DNA of 64,000 bases from Chryseobacterium sp. T16E-39. Its GTDB lineage: Bacteria; Bacteroidota; Bacteroidia; Flavobacteriales; Weeksellaceae. Where the stretch lies: positions 4,650,001 through 4,714,000 of the forward strand of contig NZ_CP022282.1 in NCBI RefSeq assembly GCF_002216065.1, read 5' to 3'. Numbering within the stretch: the first letter of the stretch is position 1; each line of letters starts with the position of its first letter. Under the pieces are notes generated by a model. It saw only the letters and a program-made list of their open reading frames with translations. It was not told the DNA's origin and did no database searches. Both the position numbers and the translations under genes were made by a program. Shown here in pieces: positions 8,024 through 17,500 of this stretch.

Positions 8024-9028
8024 TTGAAACCTACAATTTCCATCGTCATCGCTATATTTAATCGAAAAGATGAACTTTTCGAGCTTCTGAATTCTCTGAC
8101 TCATCAAACGGACAGGGTATTTGAAATTATTATTGTAGATGATGGTTCTGTGATTGACCTTAAGCCAACAATCAAGAACTTTGATGAAATGTTGTCGATT
8201 AAATATTTCCGAAAAGATAATTCAGGACCTGGCCTATCCAGAAATTACGGAGCTCAGAGAGCAGAAAATGAATGGTTGGTTTTTGTGGATAGTGATGTTA
8301 TTGTAGAGAAAGATTATATCGAAAATATTAAGAAAGATATTTTGGAAATTCCCTGTGATGCATTTGGTGGTGCAGATAAGGCTCATAAAGGATTCAATCT
8401 TATGCAAAAGGCAATTTCCTATTCTATGACTTCGGTATTTACTACCGGAGGTATTCGTGGAAATAAAAAAGCAGTCTCTAAGTTTCAGCCCAGAAGCTTT
8501 AATATGGGGGTAAAGAAACAGGTCTTCGATCAGGTTGGAGGTTTTTCTGAAATGAGAATAGGAGAGGATCCGGACTTGTCAATGACGCTTTGGGAAAATG
8601 GTTTTACAACAGCTTTTTTTGATGATATTGCCGTATATCATAAGCGTAGAGTTGATTTTGGAAAATTTTCTAAACAAGTCTTTCAGTTTGGTTGTGCAAG
8701 ACCTATCCTTAATCAAAGACATCCTGATTATGTAAAGCTTTCTTTTGCTTTTCCAAGTCTTTTTTTATTAGGTTATATCCTTGGCTTCATTGAGTATTTT
8801 ATACTGGGAAGGGGAATTATCCTTGCTTTATATGGTTTATATACGTTTCTCGTTTTCTTTCATGCTTTATGGGTGACCAGGAATATAAGTATTGCCGGGA
8901 TGGCAGTTATTTCTACGTATGTTCAGATGTTTTCCTATGGTTACGGATTTTTAAAATCATGGATTCTGCTTAATGTTTTCCGAATGAAACCTGAAGATGC
9001 ATTTCCAAAACATTACCATAAAAAATAA
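8024..9028 (+). CDS. Glycosyltransferase family 2 with C-terminal membrane segments
   Basis: 334 residues. GT-A fold: nucleotide-sugar site (SIVIAIFNRKDELFELLNSL, IIIVDDGS), the DxD-like metal motif in VFVDSDVIV, and the ED motif near the acceptor (RIGEDPDLSMTLWENG). Two or three hydrophobic helices after residue ~240 anchor it in the inner membrane, with active site facing the cytoplasm. Start: TTG at 8024 is the only possible start in frame, because a TGA stop lies at 8009-8011 and the next ATG would remove the fold. Probable role in surface polysaccharide or glycolipid synthesis; donor and acceptor unknown. It stands alone, not in a polysaccharide cluster. Confidence 0.88.
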   Translation: MKPTISIVIAIFNRKDELFELLNSLTHQTDRVFEIIIVDDGSVIDLKPTIKNFDEMLSIKYFRKDNSGPGLSRNYGAQRAENEWLVFVDSDVIVEKDYIENIKKDILEIPCDAFGGADKAHKGFNLMQKAISYSMTSVFTTGGIRGNKKAVSKFQPRSFNMGVKKQVFDQVGGFSEMRIGEDPDLSMTLWENGFTTAFFDDIAVYHKRRVDFGKFSKQVFQFGCARPILNQRHPDYVKLSFAFPSLFLLGYILGFIEYFILGRGIILALYGLYTFLVFFHALWVTRNISIAGMAVISTYVQMFSYGYGFLKSWILLNVFRMKPEDAFPKHYHKK

Positions 9029-9054
9029 ATGCTGTTGAATTTTCAACAGCATTT
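9027..9054. terminator. Bidirectional terminator between GT2 and the PLP-enzyme gene
   Basis: Perfect 13-bp inverted repeat AAATGCTGTTGAA / TTCAACAGCATTT separated by two bases, starting within the GT2 stop codon, between convergent genes. Confidence 0.78.
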
Positions 9055-9067
9055 ATTACAATAATGA

Positions 9068-10294
9068 TTAGTATATGGATGTGTTTTCATGGTGGAGAAC
9101 GCCTGTTTTTATCATGCATTCTTTCATTTTTTGGTAAGTTCTTTCAATATCGTGATCAAGGCCTATTGAGAATCTGATCAATCCATCAGATATTCCCATC
9201 GCAGCTCTTTCTTCTTCAGGAATTTCAGATGATGTTGAACTACCCGAGCATGAGAATAATGTTTTGTAAAATCCTAAACTTACTGCAAGGTACCCTAAGT
9301 TTTCCTGCTGCATCAGTTCCATTAGTTCATTAGCTTTGTCTGTTGTTCCTGCATCTAAAGTCATCAATCCCCCAAATCCGTATTCTTCATGCATCATACT
9401 TTTCATTAATTCATGATTTTTATGGGATGACAATCCGGGATAAGAAACTTTCAATCCGTCCTGTTCAAATCTTTCAGCGAGATATTGAGCGTTGTAGCTG
9501 TGCTGCTTCATGCGGATATGAAGTGTTCTGAGGTTCTTTAAAATGCTTGCAGAGCGGAAGCTGTCCATTGTTGGACCCAATAACATGCATGCCCCGTTAT
9601 TTACATTTTTAGTATCATTGATAAATTCCTGTGTTCCACAGTAAACCCCGCCTACGGTATCACTGCTTCCATTGATAAACTTTGTTAAACTGTGAATTAC
9701 AATATCAGCTCCCAATAACGTTGGAGAAATTGAAAGAGGCGAAAAAGTATTATCAACAATAAGTTTTAAATTGTGTTTTTTGCATATTTCAGAAAGCTTT
9801 CTAAGATCAGCAACCTCAAGAAGTGGATTACTTACACTTTCACAATAGATCACCTTAGTGTTTGGCTGTATCGAGTTTTCAATGGCTTCGATATTATTGA
9901 TATCTAAGAAAGTTGTGTCAATATTAAAAGGAGGAAGGAAGTTTTTCAGAAATGCATAGGTGCCGCCATAAATGGTCCTGCTGGAAATAATGTGATCCCC
10001 ACTTTTACAAACCTGTAAGAGAACAGAAGTGATAGCCCCCATTCCTGAGGCGGTAACATTAGCAGCTTCCGTGTTTTCCAGTTTAGCTAAAGCTTGAGCC
10101 AGATAAAGATTCATTGGAGATGAATGTCTGGAATATAAATAACAGCCTTCAGCATTTCCTTCAAATGTATCAAACATTGTTTTAGCGGAAAGAAAGGTAT
10201 AAGTTGAACTGTCAGAAATTGAAGGATTTACTCCGCCAAATTCTCCAAAGTATTGTAAATCCTGTATTTCGTTTGCTGCGTTGAAATCTTCCAT
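9068..10294 (-). CDS. Cys/Met-metabolism PLP-dependent enzyme (cystathionine gamma-synthase / methionine gamma-lyase family)
   Basis: 408 residues, the usual length for this fold-type I family. The PLP lysine is K205 in HSLTKFINGSSD, the pyridine-nitrogen Asp is D181 in VDNTF, and YSR at 54-56 is the phosphate-binding motif contributed to the partner subunit. The active-site stretch reads TIYGGTYAF; methionine gamma-lyases have Cys at the second Gly (LYGCT), so the diagnostic lyase cysteine is absent. Reaction therefore open: gamma-synthase, gamma-lyase or O-acyl-homoserine sulfhydrylase. It is divergent from an Lrp-type regulator (144-base spacer), a common pairing for amino-acid catabolic genes, which argues for control by that regulator. 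Confidence 0.84.
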   Translation of the reverse strand: MEDFNAANEIQDLQYFGEFGGVNPSISDSSTYTFLSAKTMFDTFEGNAEGCYLYSRHSSPMNLYLAQALAKLENTEAANVTASGMGAITSVLLQVCKSGDHIISSRTIYGGTYAFLKNFLPPFNIDTTFLDINNIEAIENSIQPNTKVIYCESVSNPLLEVADLRKLSEICKKHNLKLIVDNTFSPLSISPTLLGADIVIHSLTKFINGSSDTVGGVYCGTQEFINDTKNVNNGACMLLGPTMDSFRSASILKNLRTLHIRMKQHSYNAQYLAERFEQDGLKVSYPGLSSHKNHELMKSMMHEEYGFGGLMTLDAGTTDKANELMELMQQENLGYLAVSLGFYKTLFSCSGSSTSSEIPEEERAAMGISDGLIRFSIGLDHDIERTYQKMKECMIKTGVLHHENTSIY

Positions 10295-10390
10295 TGTTTT
10301 TGTTTTAAATTTGAACTATTTTAAGTTTTATTACAATGGTTCTCTCAAATTTTAGACTTTAAATCTATTATTTTATATTTTTATAGAAAA

Positions 10391-10407
10391 TATGTTTGTT
10401 ATATTTG
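10391..10407 (+). promoter_or_regulatory. Two overlapping -7 elements before the Lrp regulator
   Basis: TATGTTTG (10391-10398) and TATATTTG (10400-10407) both match TAnnTTTG exactly, 32-48 bases before the start codon. No clean -33 element is seen. The shared divergent spacer would also hold Lrp binding sites. Confidence 0.5.
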
Positions 10408-10438
10408 TTTAAAATAATCTTTTTCAAAAAAAAAATCT

Positions 10439-10897
10439 ATGAGCTTTGATGAAATAGACAAAAAACTGTTATTGTTTTTACAGGAAGATTCAAAACAAAC
10501 CACCAAAGAGCTGTCTTACAAGCTTGGTTTATCCGTGACTGCAATATATGAGCGTATTCGTAAACTTGAAAATTCAGGGGTTATTTCAAAATATGTGGCA
10601 TTATTGGATAAAAATAAGATTGGAAGAGATTTTATGGTATTGTGTCATGTGAAACTGATTCAGCATAAAAAAGAATATGTCCTGCAGTTTGAAAAAGAAG
10701 TAATGAATCTGCAGGAGGTTACAGAATGTTTTCATGTAAGTGGTGATTATGATTATATTCTTAAGATCTGCGTTCAGGATATGACAGATTACCGAAATTT
10801 TATGTTGACGAAACTCACTACTTTACAGCATATTGCAAGTACCCACAGTTCTTTTATGATCTCTGAGGTGAAGAATACGACAGTTGTTATTCTATAA
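10439..10897 (+). CDS. Lrp/AsnC-family transcriptional regulator
   Basis: 152 residues, the normal family length. N-terminal winged HTH (about 1-55: DEIDKKLLLFLQEDSKQTTKELSYKLGLSVTAIYERIRKLENSGVI, shown here only as landmark) and a C-terminal RAM ligand-binding domain (about 65-150, with the GDYDYILKI motif typical of amino-acid-responsive members). Divergent from the Cys/Met PLP enzyme, which is the likely target. Its stop is only 7 bases from the end of the convergent bestrophin gene, and no terminator fits between them. Confidence 0.92.
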   Translation: MSFDEIDKKLLLFLQEDSKQTTKELSYKLGLSVTAIYERIRKLENSGVISKYVALLDKNKIGRDFMVLCHVKLIQHKKEYVLQFEKEVMNLQEVTECFHVSGDYDYILKICVQDMTDYRNFMLTKLTTLQHIASTHSSFMISEVKNTTVVIL

Positions 10898-10904
10898 ATT
10901 TATA

Positions 10905-11927
10905 TTATACAAGAACTCCGTTCTTAGAAGAGATAGGATCTGGGATGTCTTGTTCACCCATTATTTGTAATACGTCAATTTCTATAGTTCGGCAGATGGA
11001 TAGCATGGGAATGTCAAACATTAATCCTCCAAAGGGATTTTCAGAATAATCTCCAACAAGCTCCATAACGATATAGATCCACCCCACCACTACACAAAAA
11101 GGAATGCTTGTCCAGATTCCCCAGTCTCCCAATTTTGCAAATTCATTAACCAAACCTAATGGAAGAAGCATAATGAAAATTACATTGAATACGAATGCTG
11201 TACTTGCAAACTGTCTTGGTGAAGGAAATTTTTTAATTCTTTCTGCCTGTCCCTGAAAATCATAAAACTGATTAAGACAGCTTTGCAATTGCATTTGATT
11301 AAAATCTGAGATTACTGCATCATTTTTTAGTTCATTGACTTCCTTTGCCTGTTTTGAAATCAGATAGGTTGCAAAGTTTTTATATTCTGACTGCAGTGCA
11401 AATTCTTCTGTGGAGAGGTATTTATGCAAAAAAATAGGAGTTCTTCCATAATCAGGAAAGCCTGCTTTCATTAGTCTGTGACGTCTGATGTTAATGGCGC
11501 CAAAATGTCTTTTCAGGCTGATATGCTCCCATTCAGTAGGAGTGAGCAGCTGCTCGCGGAAAGTATATAGCCAGGCTATGTGACGGTATGCGATTACCTT
11601 CCGTCTCTCGTTTAAATCGGTCTGGTCGCCATTTTCAGTTTCGAAGGCGTAGAGCATTGCTGCAAAAGAACGGCTTGAGTTAACTATTGCACCCCATATT
11701 TTTCTGGCCTCCCATAATCTGTCATAAGCCTGATTGTTTTTAAAACCTACATAAAACGCTTCCGCGGTACCAATTAATGCGAGAGGAACCCAGGGAATAA
11801 TCATCCATTGCCAATTGAAAAAATAATATATCGTAGCAACAAGGGTACACCAAGCTGTAAGCCATATTAAATGCGAACCCGCAAGATTGAATATTTGTTT
11901 GTAATTGAAATACTTGGTTGTAATCAT
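10905..11927 (-). CDS. Bestrophin-family anion channel (UPF0187)
   Basis: 340 residues. Matches bacterial bestrophins: hydrophobic N-terminal segment, then FYVGFKNNQAYDRLWEARKIWG, the signature of the family, a long soluble middle part and a second hydrophobic pair (about 240-290), ending in the conserved ENPFG region (YSENPFGGLMFDIPM). Family proteins form pentameric chloride or cation channels in the inner membrane. The physiological role in Bacteroidota is not established. A short perfect palindrome (11982-11997) lies about 55 bases upstream. Confidence 0.9.
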   Translation of the reverse strand: MITTKYFNYKQIFNLAGSHLIWLTAWCTLVATIYYFFNWQWMIIPWVPLALIGTAEAFYVGFKNNQAYDRLWEARKIWGAIVNSSRSFAAMLYAFETENGDQTDLNERRKVIAYRHIAWLYTFREQLLTPTEWEHISLKRHFGAINIRRHRLMKAGFPDYGRTPIFLHKYLSTEEFALQSEYKNFATYLISKQAKEVNELKNDAVISDFNQMQLQSCLNQFYDFQGQAERIKKFPSPRQFASTAFVFNVIFIMLLPLGLVNEFAKLGDWGIWTSIPFCVVVGWIYIVMELVGDYSENPFGGLMFDIPMLSICRTIEIDVLQIMGEQDIPDPISSKNGVLV

Positions 11928-12104
11928 AAGAAATGGATGTGTTTTTATCGGTGTGTCTTTATCAAAATGAATACCAAGTTGTCCTAAGTGCTTAGGAGTT
12001 TATTCTTCATCGTATTAAAGAACTGTTTTACATTATTATTCCTTACATTTTATTTTCTGAAGAAGATAAATGTTGATTAAAAGTAATAAAAAATTGCATA
12101 AAAA

Positions 12105-12126
12105 AACCTCTAAGTAAATAGAGGTT
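12105..12126 (-). terminator. Intrinsic terminator of the E1 gene
   Basis: Perfect 8-bp stem AACCTCTA / TAGAGGTT with a 6-nt loop; on the minus strand it is followed by a T-run and lies 18 bases after the stop codon. Confidence 0.75.
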
Positions 12127-12143
12127 ATATTTTTTATATAAAT

Positions 12144-14216
12144 TTAATATTGGAGCATTTCTTCAATTTTCCTTGTCAGCTTCTCTGCGTTAGGAAGCAT
12201 TTCTTTTTCTAAGACCAAATTGATAGGTACTGCCGGGGTATTTAGTGATCCCATTGTTTCTACCGGAGCATCCAGGTATTTGAAGCAGTTTTTAGAAATA
12301 CGGTGTGCAAAAGCTTCAGCAAATGAATTATTGATCTGTTCTTCTGTAAGAACGATACATTTTCCATGTGCTTTCACTCTTTCGAAAACAAGTTCTTCAT
12401 CAAGAGGAATTAATGTTCTCAGATCGATTACTTCAATTCTTCCGTTGAAGTTTTTAGCAGCCTCTTTTGCCCAGTAAACTCCCATTCCGTAAGTTACCAC
12501 CAATAATGTTCTGCCTTTATTTGTTTCGTCCTTATCAGCTTCAATAATAACTTTCCCTTTTCCAAACGGTAGAACATAGTCTTCCGCCGGCTCTATGGTT
12601 TTTGCATCTTCTGTTCCAGGAACTTTACTCCAGTACAATCCTTTATGTTCCAGCATGATTACCGGATTCGGATCATAATAGGCCGCCTTTAACAAACCTT
12701 TGAAATCGGCTGCGTTGCTAGGATAAGCTATTTTAATTCCTTTAATATTAGCTAAAATACTTTCCACACTTCCACTATGGTAAGGTCCACCACCACCATA
12801 AGCCCCGATTGGAACTCTGATGATATTGCTTACCGGGAATTTGCCGTGGCTTAAATAATTTGATTTTGAAATCTCAGTAATCAACTGGTTAATCCCAGGA
12901 TAGATATAGTCTGCAAATTGAACTTCAACGATTGGTTTTAGACCAACAGCACTCATTCCCACAGTGGAACCTATAATATAAGCCTCCTGAATAGCTGTAT
13001 TGAAAACTCTTTTGCTTCCGAACTTTTTACCTAATGTAACAGTCTCCCGGAAAACACCACCGATTCTTTCTCCAACATCCTGACCATATAGCAATGCCTC
13101 CGGATGTTTCCACATCAATTCCTGAATGGCATGAATCGCAGCGTCTACCATCACGATTTTTTCTCCACCTGCAGGTTCGCGTGTCCCTGTTTCCTCTGTA
13201 ATAGGAGTGGGAGCAAAAACATGCTGCATTACGGTCTCGGGTTTCGGATCTTCAGCTTTTTGGGCTCTTTCAAAGGCGTCCTCAACTTCTAATCGTGTTT
13301 TCTTTGTGATTTGTTTTAGCAGCTCTTCATCAGCTCCGGTTTCCAACAACTGTTTTCTCAGAATTTCTCCCGGGTCCTTTGCTCTGTGTTTTTCTAAATC
13401 TTCATCATCTCTGTAAAACTCTCTTCTTACCCCTGATGTATGGTGTCCAATAAGTACTGTTTTTGCACATACTACCAATGGTTTTCTTTCTGTTCTTACA
13501 AAGTCTACAGCCTTTTTCATGACCTCGAAACTTTCTGCGAAGTCAGTTCCATCCACTCTCATTCTGCTTAACCCTGTAAATCCTGCTACAAAATCGTAGG
13601 CGTCACATGTTCTGGCCTCTTCTTTAGTTACAGAAATTCCCCACTCATTATCCTGAACCAGAAATATGATCGGGAGTTGATGTAGTGCTGCAAATTGTAA
13701 TGCCTCACTTACTTCTCCTTCAGTTACGGAATTGTCGCCCAAGCTGCATACGACAACGGGATTGTTTTCAAAATTTTGCAATTCAAAATCCTGAATATAT
13801 TTTATTCCCTGTGCTACACCTGTAGTCGGGATGGTTTGCATTCCTGTAGCAGAACTCTGATGAATGATTTTCGGCATCTTTTCATCTCTGCTTGATGGAT
13901 GTGAATAATAAGATCTACCTCCGGAAAAAGGATCGTCGGCCTTAGCTAATAGCTGCAACATCAATTGATAAGGTTCAAAGCCGATACCAAGTAAAATGCT
14001 TTCATCTCTGTAATAAGGAGATACCCAGTCTTCTTTTTTTAATTGATAAGCTGTTGCCAATTGGATAGCCTCATGACCTCTTGAAGTGCTGTGGACATAT
14101 TTACAGACATTTCTATTTTCTTCGTAGATGTCTGCCATTGCCTTTGCAAGCATCATATGGGTGTAAGCTTTAAGTAAAATATCCTGAGAAACTTTCTCGT
14201 GAAGTGTATTTTCCAT
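12144..14216 (-). CDS. Fused alpha/beta E1 component of a 2-oxoacid (branched-chain type) dehydrogenase complex
   Basis: 690 residues from the ATG at 14216; an in-frame TTG further out (14243) lies inside a hairpin and is rejected. Residues 1-~330 are the E1-alpha thiamine-diphosphate half: GDNSVTEGEVSEALQFAA is the ThDP/Mg motif region and RSYYSHPSSRDEKMP is typical of the 2-oxoisovalerate type. Residues ~355-690 are the E1-beta transketolase half (QDVGERIGGVFRETVTL, GGGGPYHSGSVES). The two chains are separate in most bacteria; the fusion is a known Bacteroidota arrangement. Role: decarboxylation of branched-chain 2-oxoacids (or pyruvate) and transfer to lipoyl-E2, feeding branched fatty acid synthesis. 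E2 and E3 are not in this window. Confidence 0.88.
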   Translation of the reverse strand: MENTLHEKVSQDILLKAYTHMMLAKAMADIYEENRNVCKYVHSTSRGHEAIQLATAYQLKKEDWVSPYYRDESILLGIGFEPYQLMLQLLAKADDPFSGGRSYYSHPSSRDEKMPKIIHQSSATGMQTIPTTGVAQGIKYIQDFELQNFENNPVVVCSLGDNSVTEGEVSEALQFAALHQLPIIFLVQDNEWGISVTKEEARTCDAYDFVAGFTGLSRMRVDGTDFAESFEVMKKAVDFVRTERKPLVVCAKTVLIGHHTSGVRREFYRDDEDLEKHRAKDPGEILRKQLLETGADEELLKQITKKTRLEVEDAFERAQKAEDPKPETVMQHVFAPTPITEETGTREPAGGEKIVMVDAAIHAIQELMWKHPEALLYGQDVGERIGGVFRETVTLGKKFGSKRVFNTAIQEAYIIGSTVGMSAVGLKPIVEVQFADYIYPGINQLITEISKSNYLSHGKFPVSNIIRVPIGAYGGGGPYHSGSVESILANIKGIKIAYPSNAADFKGLLKAAYYDPNPVIMLEHKGLYWSKVPGTEDAKTIEPAEDYVLPFGKGKVIIEADKDETNKGRTLLVVTYGMGVYWAKEAAKNFNGRIEVIDLRTLIPLDEELVFERVKAHGKCIVLTEEQINNSFAEAFAHRISKNCFKYLDAPVETMGSLNTPAVPINLVLEKEMLPNAEKLTRKIEEMLQY

Positions 14217-14233
14217 AGGAAGCAAATATACAT

Positions 14234-14268
14234 AAAAAAACAAAATACTAACAATCGTTAGTATTTTG
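14234..14268 (-). promoter_or_regulatory. Perfect 12-bp hairpin with U-tract just before the E1 start codon
   Basis: CAAAATACTAAC (14241-14252), 4-base loop, GTTAGTATTTTG (14257-14268). Read toward E1 it is followed at once by seven T (14240-14234), 18 bases before the ATG. It could be a transcription attenuator or a dyad operator of TetR type (core ACTAAC-N4-GTTAGT). Which one cannot be decided from sequence. Confidence 0.55.
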
Positions 14269-14478
14269 TATTATCTATTTATTTTATTGATTATGATTTC
14301 AAAATTTTTTCTGAGATCGTTTATTTTTTTTCTTTTTTATAATAGCTTGTAAGTTGTTTTAATAGAGTGTGGTAAGCATTTTTATGATGTTTGTATATGA
14401 ATTTTATGCCGGCATACTCAAGAATAACTCAACTAATCACAATACAAAATTTAATTGGAGAGTATTCATAAAAACTAA

Positions 14479-14509
14479 TTGAATACCAAAAAAAATTGGA
14501 GTAACTTTA
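14479..14509 (+). promoter_or_regulatory. Promoter of dnaE
   Basis: TTG (14479-14481), 20-base spacer, TAACTTTA (14502-14509; one base from TAnnTTTG). Predicted transcription start about 25 bases before the dnaE ATG. Confidence 0.6.
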
Positions 14510-14543
14510 CATTCTCTTTTTTAATTAAAAAGCTAGAAAATAC

Positions 14544-17500
14544 ATGTATTTAGTTTTTGACACAGAAACCACAGGGTTACCAAAGAATTTCAATGCTCCC
14601 CTTTCAGACTCAGATAACTGGCCAAGAATGGTACAGATAGCCTGGCAATTGCATGATGATGATGGGGTATTGATTGAAAATCAGGATTATATCATTAAAC
14701 CTGAAGGTTATGATATTCCCTTTAATGCCGCGAGGATTCACGGAATTACAACGAAAATTGCGAATGAAGAGGGTAGAGATCTTGAGGAAATTCTTCAGGA
14801 ATTTTCCAAAGTCCTTCATAAAGTGAGAGTTGTTTCCGGACATAATGTAGAGTTCGATTACAATATCGTTGGTGCTGAATTTTTTAGAAAAAATATAACA
14901 GATAACCTTCAGGAAAAGCCTAAGGCAGATACCATGATCTTAGGGACGAATTTTTGTCAGCTTGGAGGGGGAAGAGGAGGAAGGTTCAAACCTCCAAAAT
15001 TGGAAGAGCTTTATGAAAAGTTATATGGAAATAAATTTGATGAAGCTCACAATGCAGCCGCGGACGTAAATGCTACTGCTCAGGTTTTCTTCGAAATGAT
15101 GAGGATAGGAGTGGTTCCTTCGGATGTTTTAAAAATTTCTGAAGATCAGCTTGCTTACTTTAAATCTTTGCATCCTGACCCTATTAAGCCTTTTGGAATT
15201 ATTATCCGAAGACAGGTTGCGGATTTCCATAATAAGAAAAAACAGCAGGATTTTGGCAGTGTTGATGAAATTGATCTTGGTAAATATTTCAATTTTAATA
15301 ATCACAGCGTCTTTTCCACATTAATGGCGACATCGAGCATTAATGATTTAATTAAAAGGGCTTCTGATGATAATTTCCCAGCTGTTGGTATGGTAGATCT
15401 GGGGAATATGATGGGGGCTTTTAAATTCGTTTCTGCTGTAGAGGGTGCAAATGGGGATAGAGCTAAAAAACATAAAGAATATATAGCAAAAAAACAGGAA
15501 GCAGAAGAAAATGGAACAGAATTTAATGAAGAAGAACCTGTTTCAGAGCCATTGATTCCTGTGGTCGGTTGCGAATTTTATATTTCTGATCGGTATGAAC
15601 AGAAACAATTTACTAAAGATGATCCTGATAGAAGGACTCAGGTGGTTTTACTAGCTAAGGATTTTAATGGCTACAAAAATTTAGCAAAACTTTCCAGTAT
15701 TGGATTTTTAAAGGGGTTCTATTTTGGAGTTCCGAGAATCAGCCGGGAACTCATTGCTGAGTATAAAGAAGGGTTAATTGCTTTGACCTCTGGTATTTTA
15801 GGAGATATTCCAAGTGCTATTTTAAATACCGGGGAACAGAAAGGTGAAGAGCTTTTTAAATGGTGGAAAGATACTTTTCAGGATGATTTTTATGTTCAGA
15901 TTCAGAATCATAATCTGCCCGAAGAAGAGCATTTAAATGAAGTTTTATTGTATTTGGCAGATAAATATGATACAAAGATATTGGCTCAGAATGAAACTTT
16001 TTATACAAGCAAGGACGATTCTAATATTCAGGATATCGTAAGCTGTATTAAAGATGGTGAAAAACTGTCAACGCCTGTTGGTAAAGGTTTTGGAAAAAGA
16101 CGTGGTCTTACGGCTGGTGAATATTTTATCAAAAATTCAGATGAAATAAAAGAAACCTTTCTTGCGTATCCTGATGCCTTTGATGCTTACGAAGAATTTA
16201 CCGCCAAATTTAAACCGTATACGTTAAAAAGAGACGTATTGCTTCCTAAATTCGACATCCCTCAGGAATTTGTTCATGCTGAAGATGATGTTGATGGTGG
16301 TAAGCGTGGTGAAATGGCATATCTAACGTATTTAACATATGAGGGTGCGAAGAAGAGATATGTTGAAACAGGAATTACAGATGAAATTAAAGAGCGTCTT
16401 GATTTCGAATTGGAAGTTATTGCCAATACAGGATATCCGGGGTATTTCTTAATTGTTCAGGATTTCTGTAATGAAGCCCGGAATATGGGGGTTTGGGTAG
16501 GTCCTGGAAGGGGATCAGCCGCAGGATCTGCAGTTGCTTATACCATTGGAATTACCAATGTGGATCCTATTAAATATGACCTCCTCTTTGAGAGATTCCT
16601 GAATCCTGAGAGGGTTTCCATGCCGGATATTGATATTGACTTTGATGATGAAGGACGGGATAAAATTATTAAATGGGTAATTGATAAATATGGGCAAAAT
16701 CAGGTTGCTCAGATTATTACCTATTCGGTTTTAGGGGGGAAATCAGCTATTAAAGATGCCGGAAGGGTATTGGATGTTCCGATTCCGGATACTAATAATA
16801 TTGCAAAACTGATTCCTTCAACGCCGGGGATGAATATCGCCAAAGCTTTAGCGAAATATGATAAATTAAAGCCTGAAGAACAGATGCTCGTTGATGAAAT
16901 GAGATATGTTCTGGATAGTCCCGAAGATCCCCGTTTTGATGTACTTGCCAGTGCTATGAAAATGGAAGGGTGTATCAGGAATACAGGGATTCACGCTTGT
17001 GGGGTTATTATCACTCCGGAAGATGTTAGTAATCTGGTTCCCGTTACAATTGCTGCAAAAGATGCTGATATTCTCGTTTCGCAGTTTGATAACTCGGTAG
17101 CAGAAAGTGCTGGATTGCTAAAAATGGACTTTTTGGGTCTTCGTACATTGACGATTATTAAAGACGCTTTAAAGTTGGTTAAGGAAAGGCATAATGTTGA
17201 TATTGACCCGGATGAAATTCCTTTAGATGATGCTAAAACGTATCAGTTGTTTAAAGAAGGAAGAACTGTGGGGATTTTCCAGTATGAAAGTCCCGGGATG
17301 CAAAAATATATGCGTGAGTTAAAGCCGACTGTTTTTGCTGACCTTATTGCCATGAATGCATTGTATAGACCGGGTCCTATTAAATATATTCCAAACTTTA
17401 TCAACAGAAAGCACGGGATTGAGGAGATTGTGTATGATTTACCCGAAACAGAAGAGTATTTAAAGGAGACTTACGGAATTACAGTATATCAGGAACAGGT

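Noticed and set aside
7877..8107. Leftward 76-residue ORF in the gap before the GT2 gene
   Set aside because: Overlaps the well-supported GT2 gene and its consensus promoter on the other strand; composition is that of antisense and AT-rich spacer sequence.
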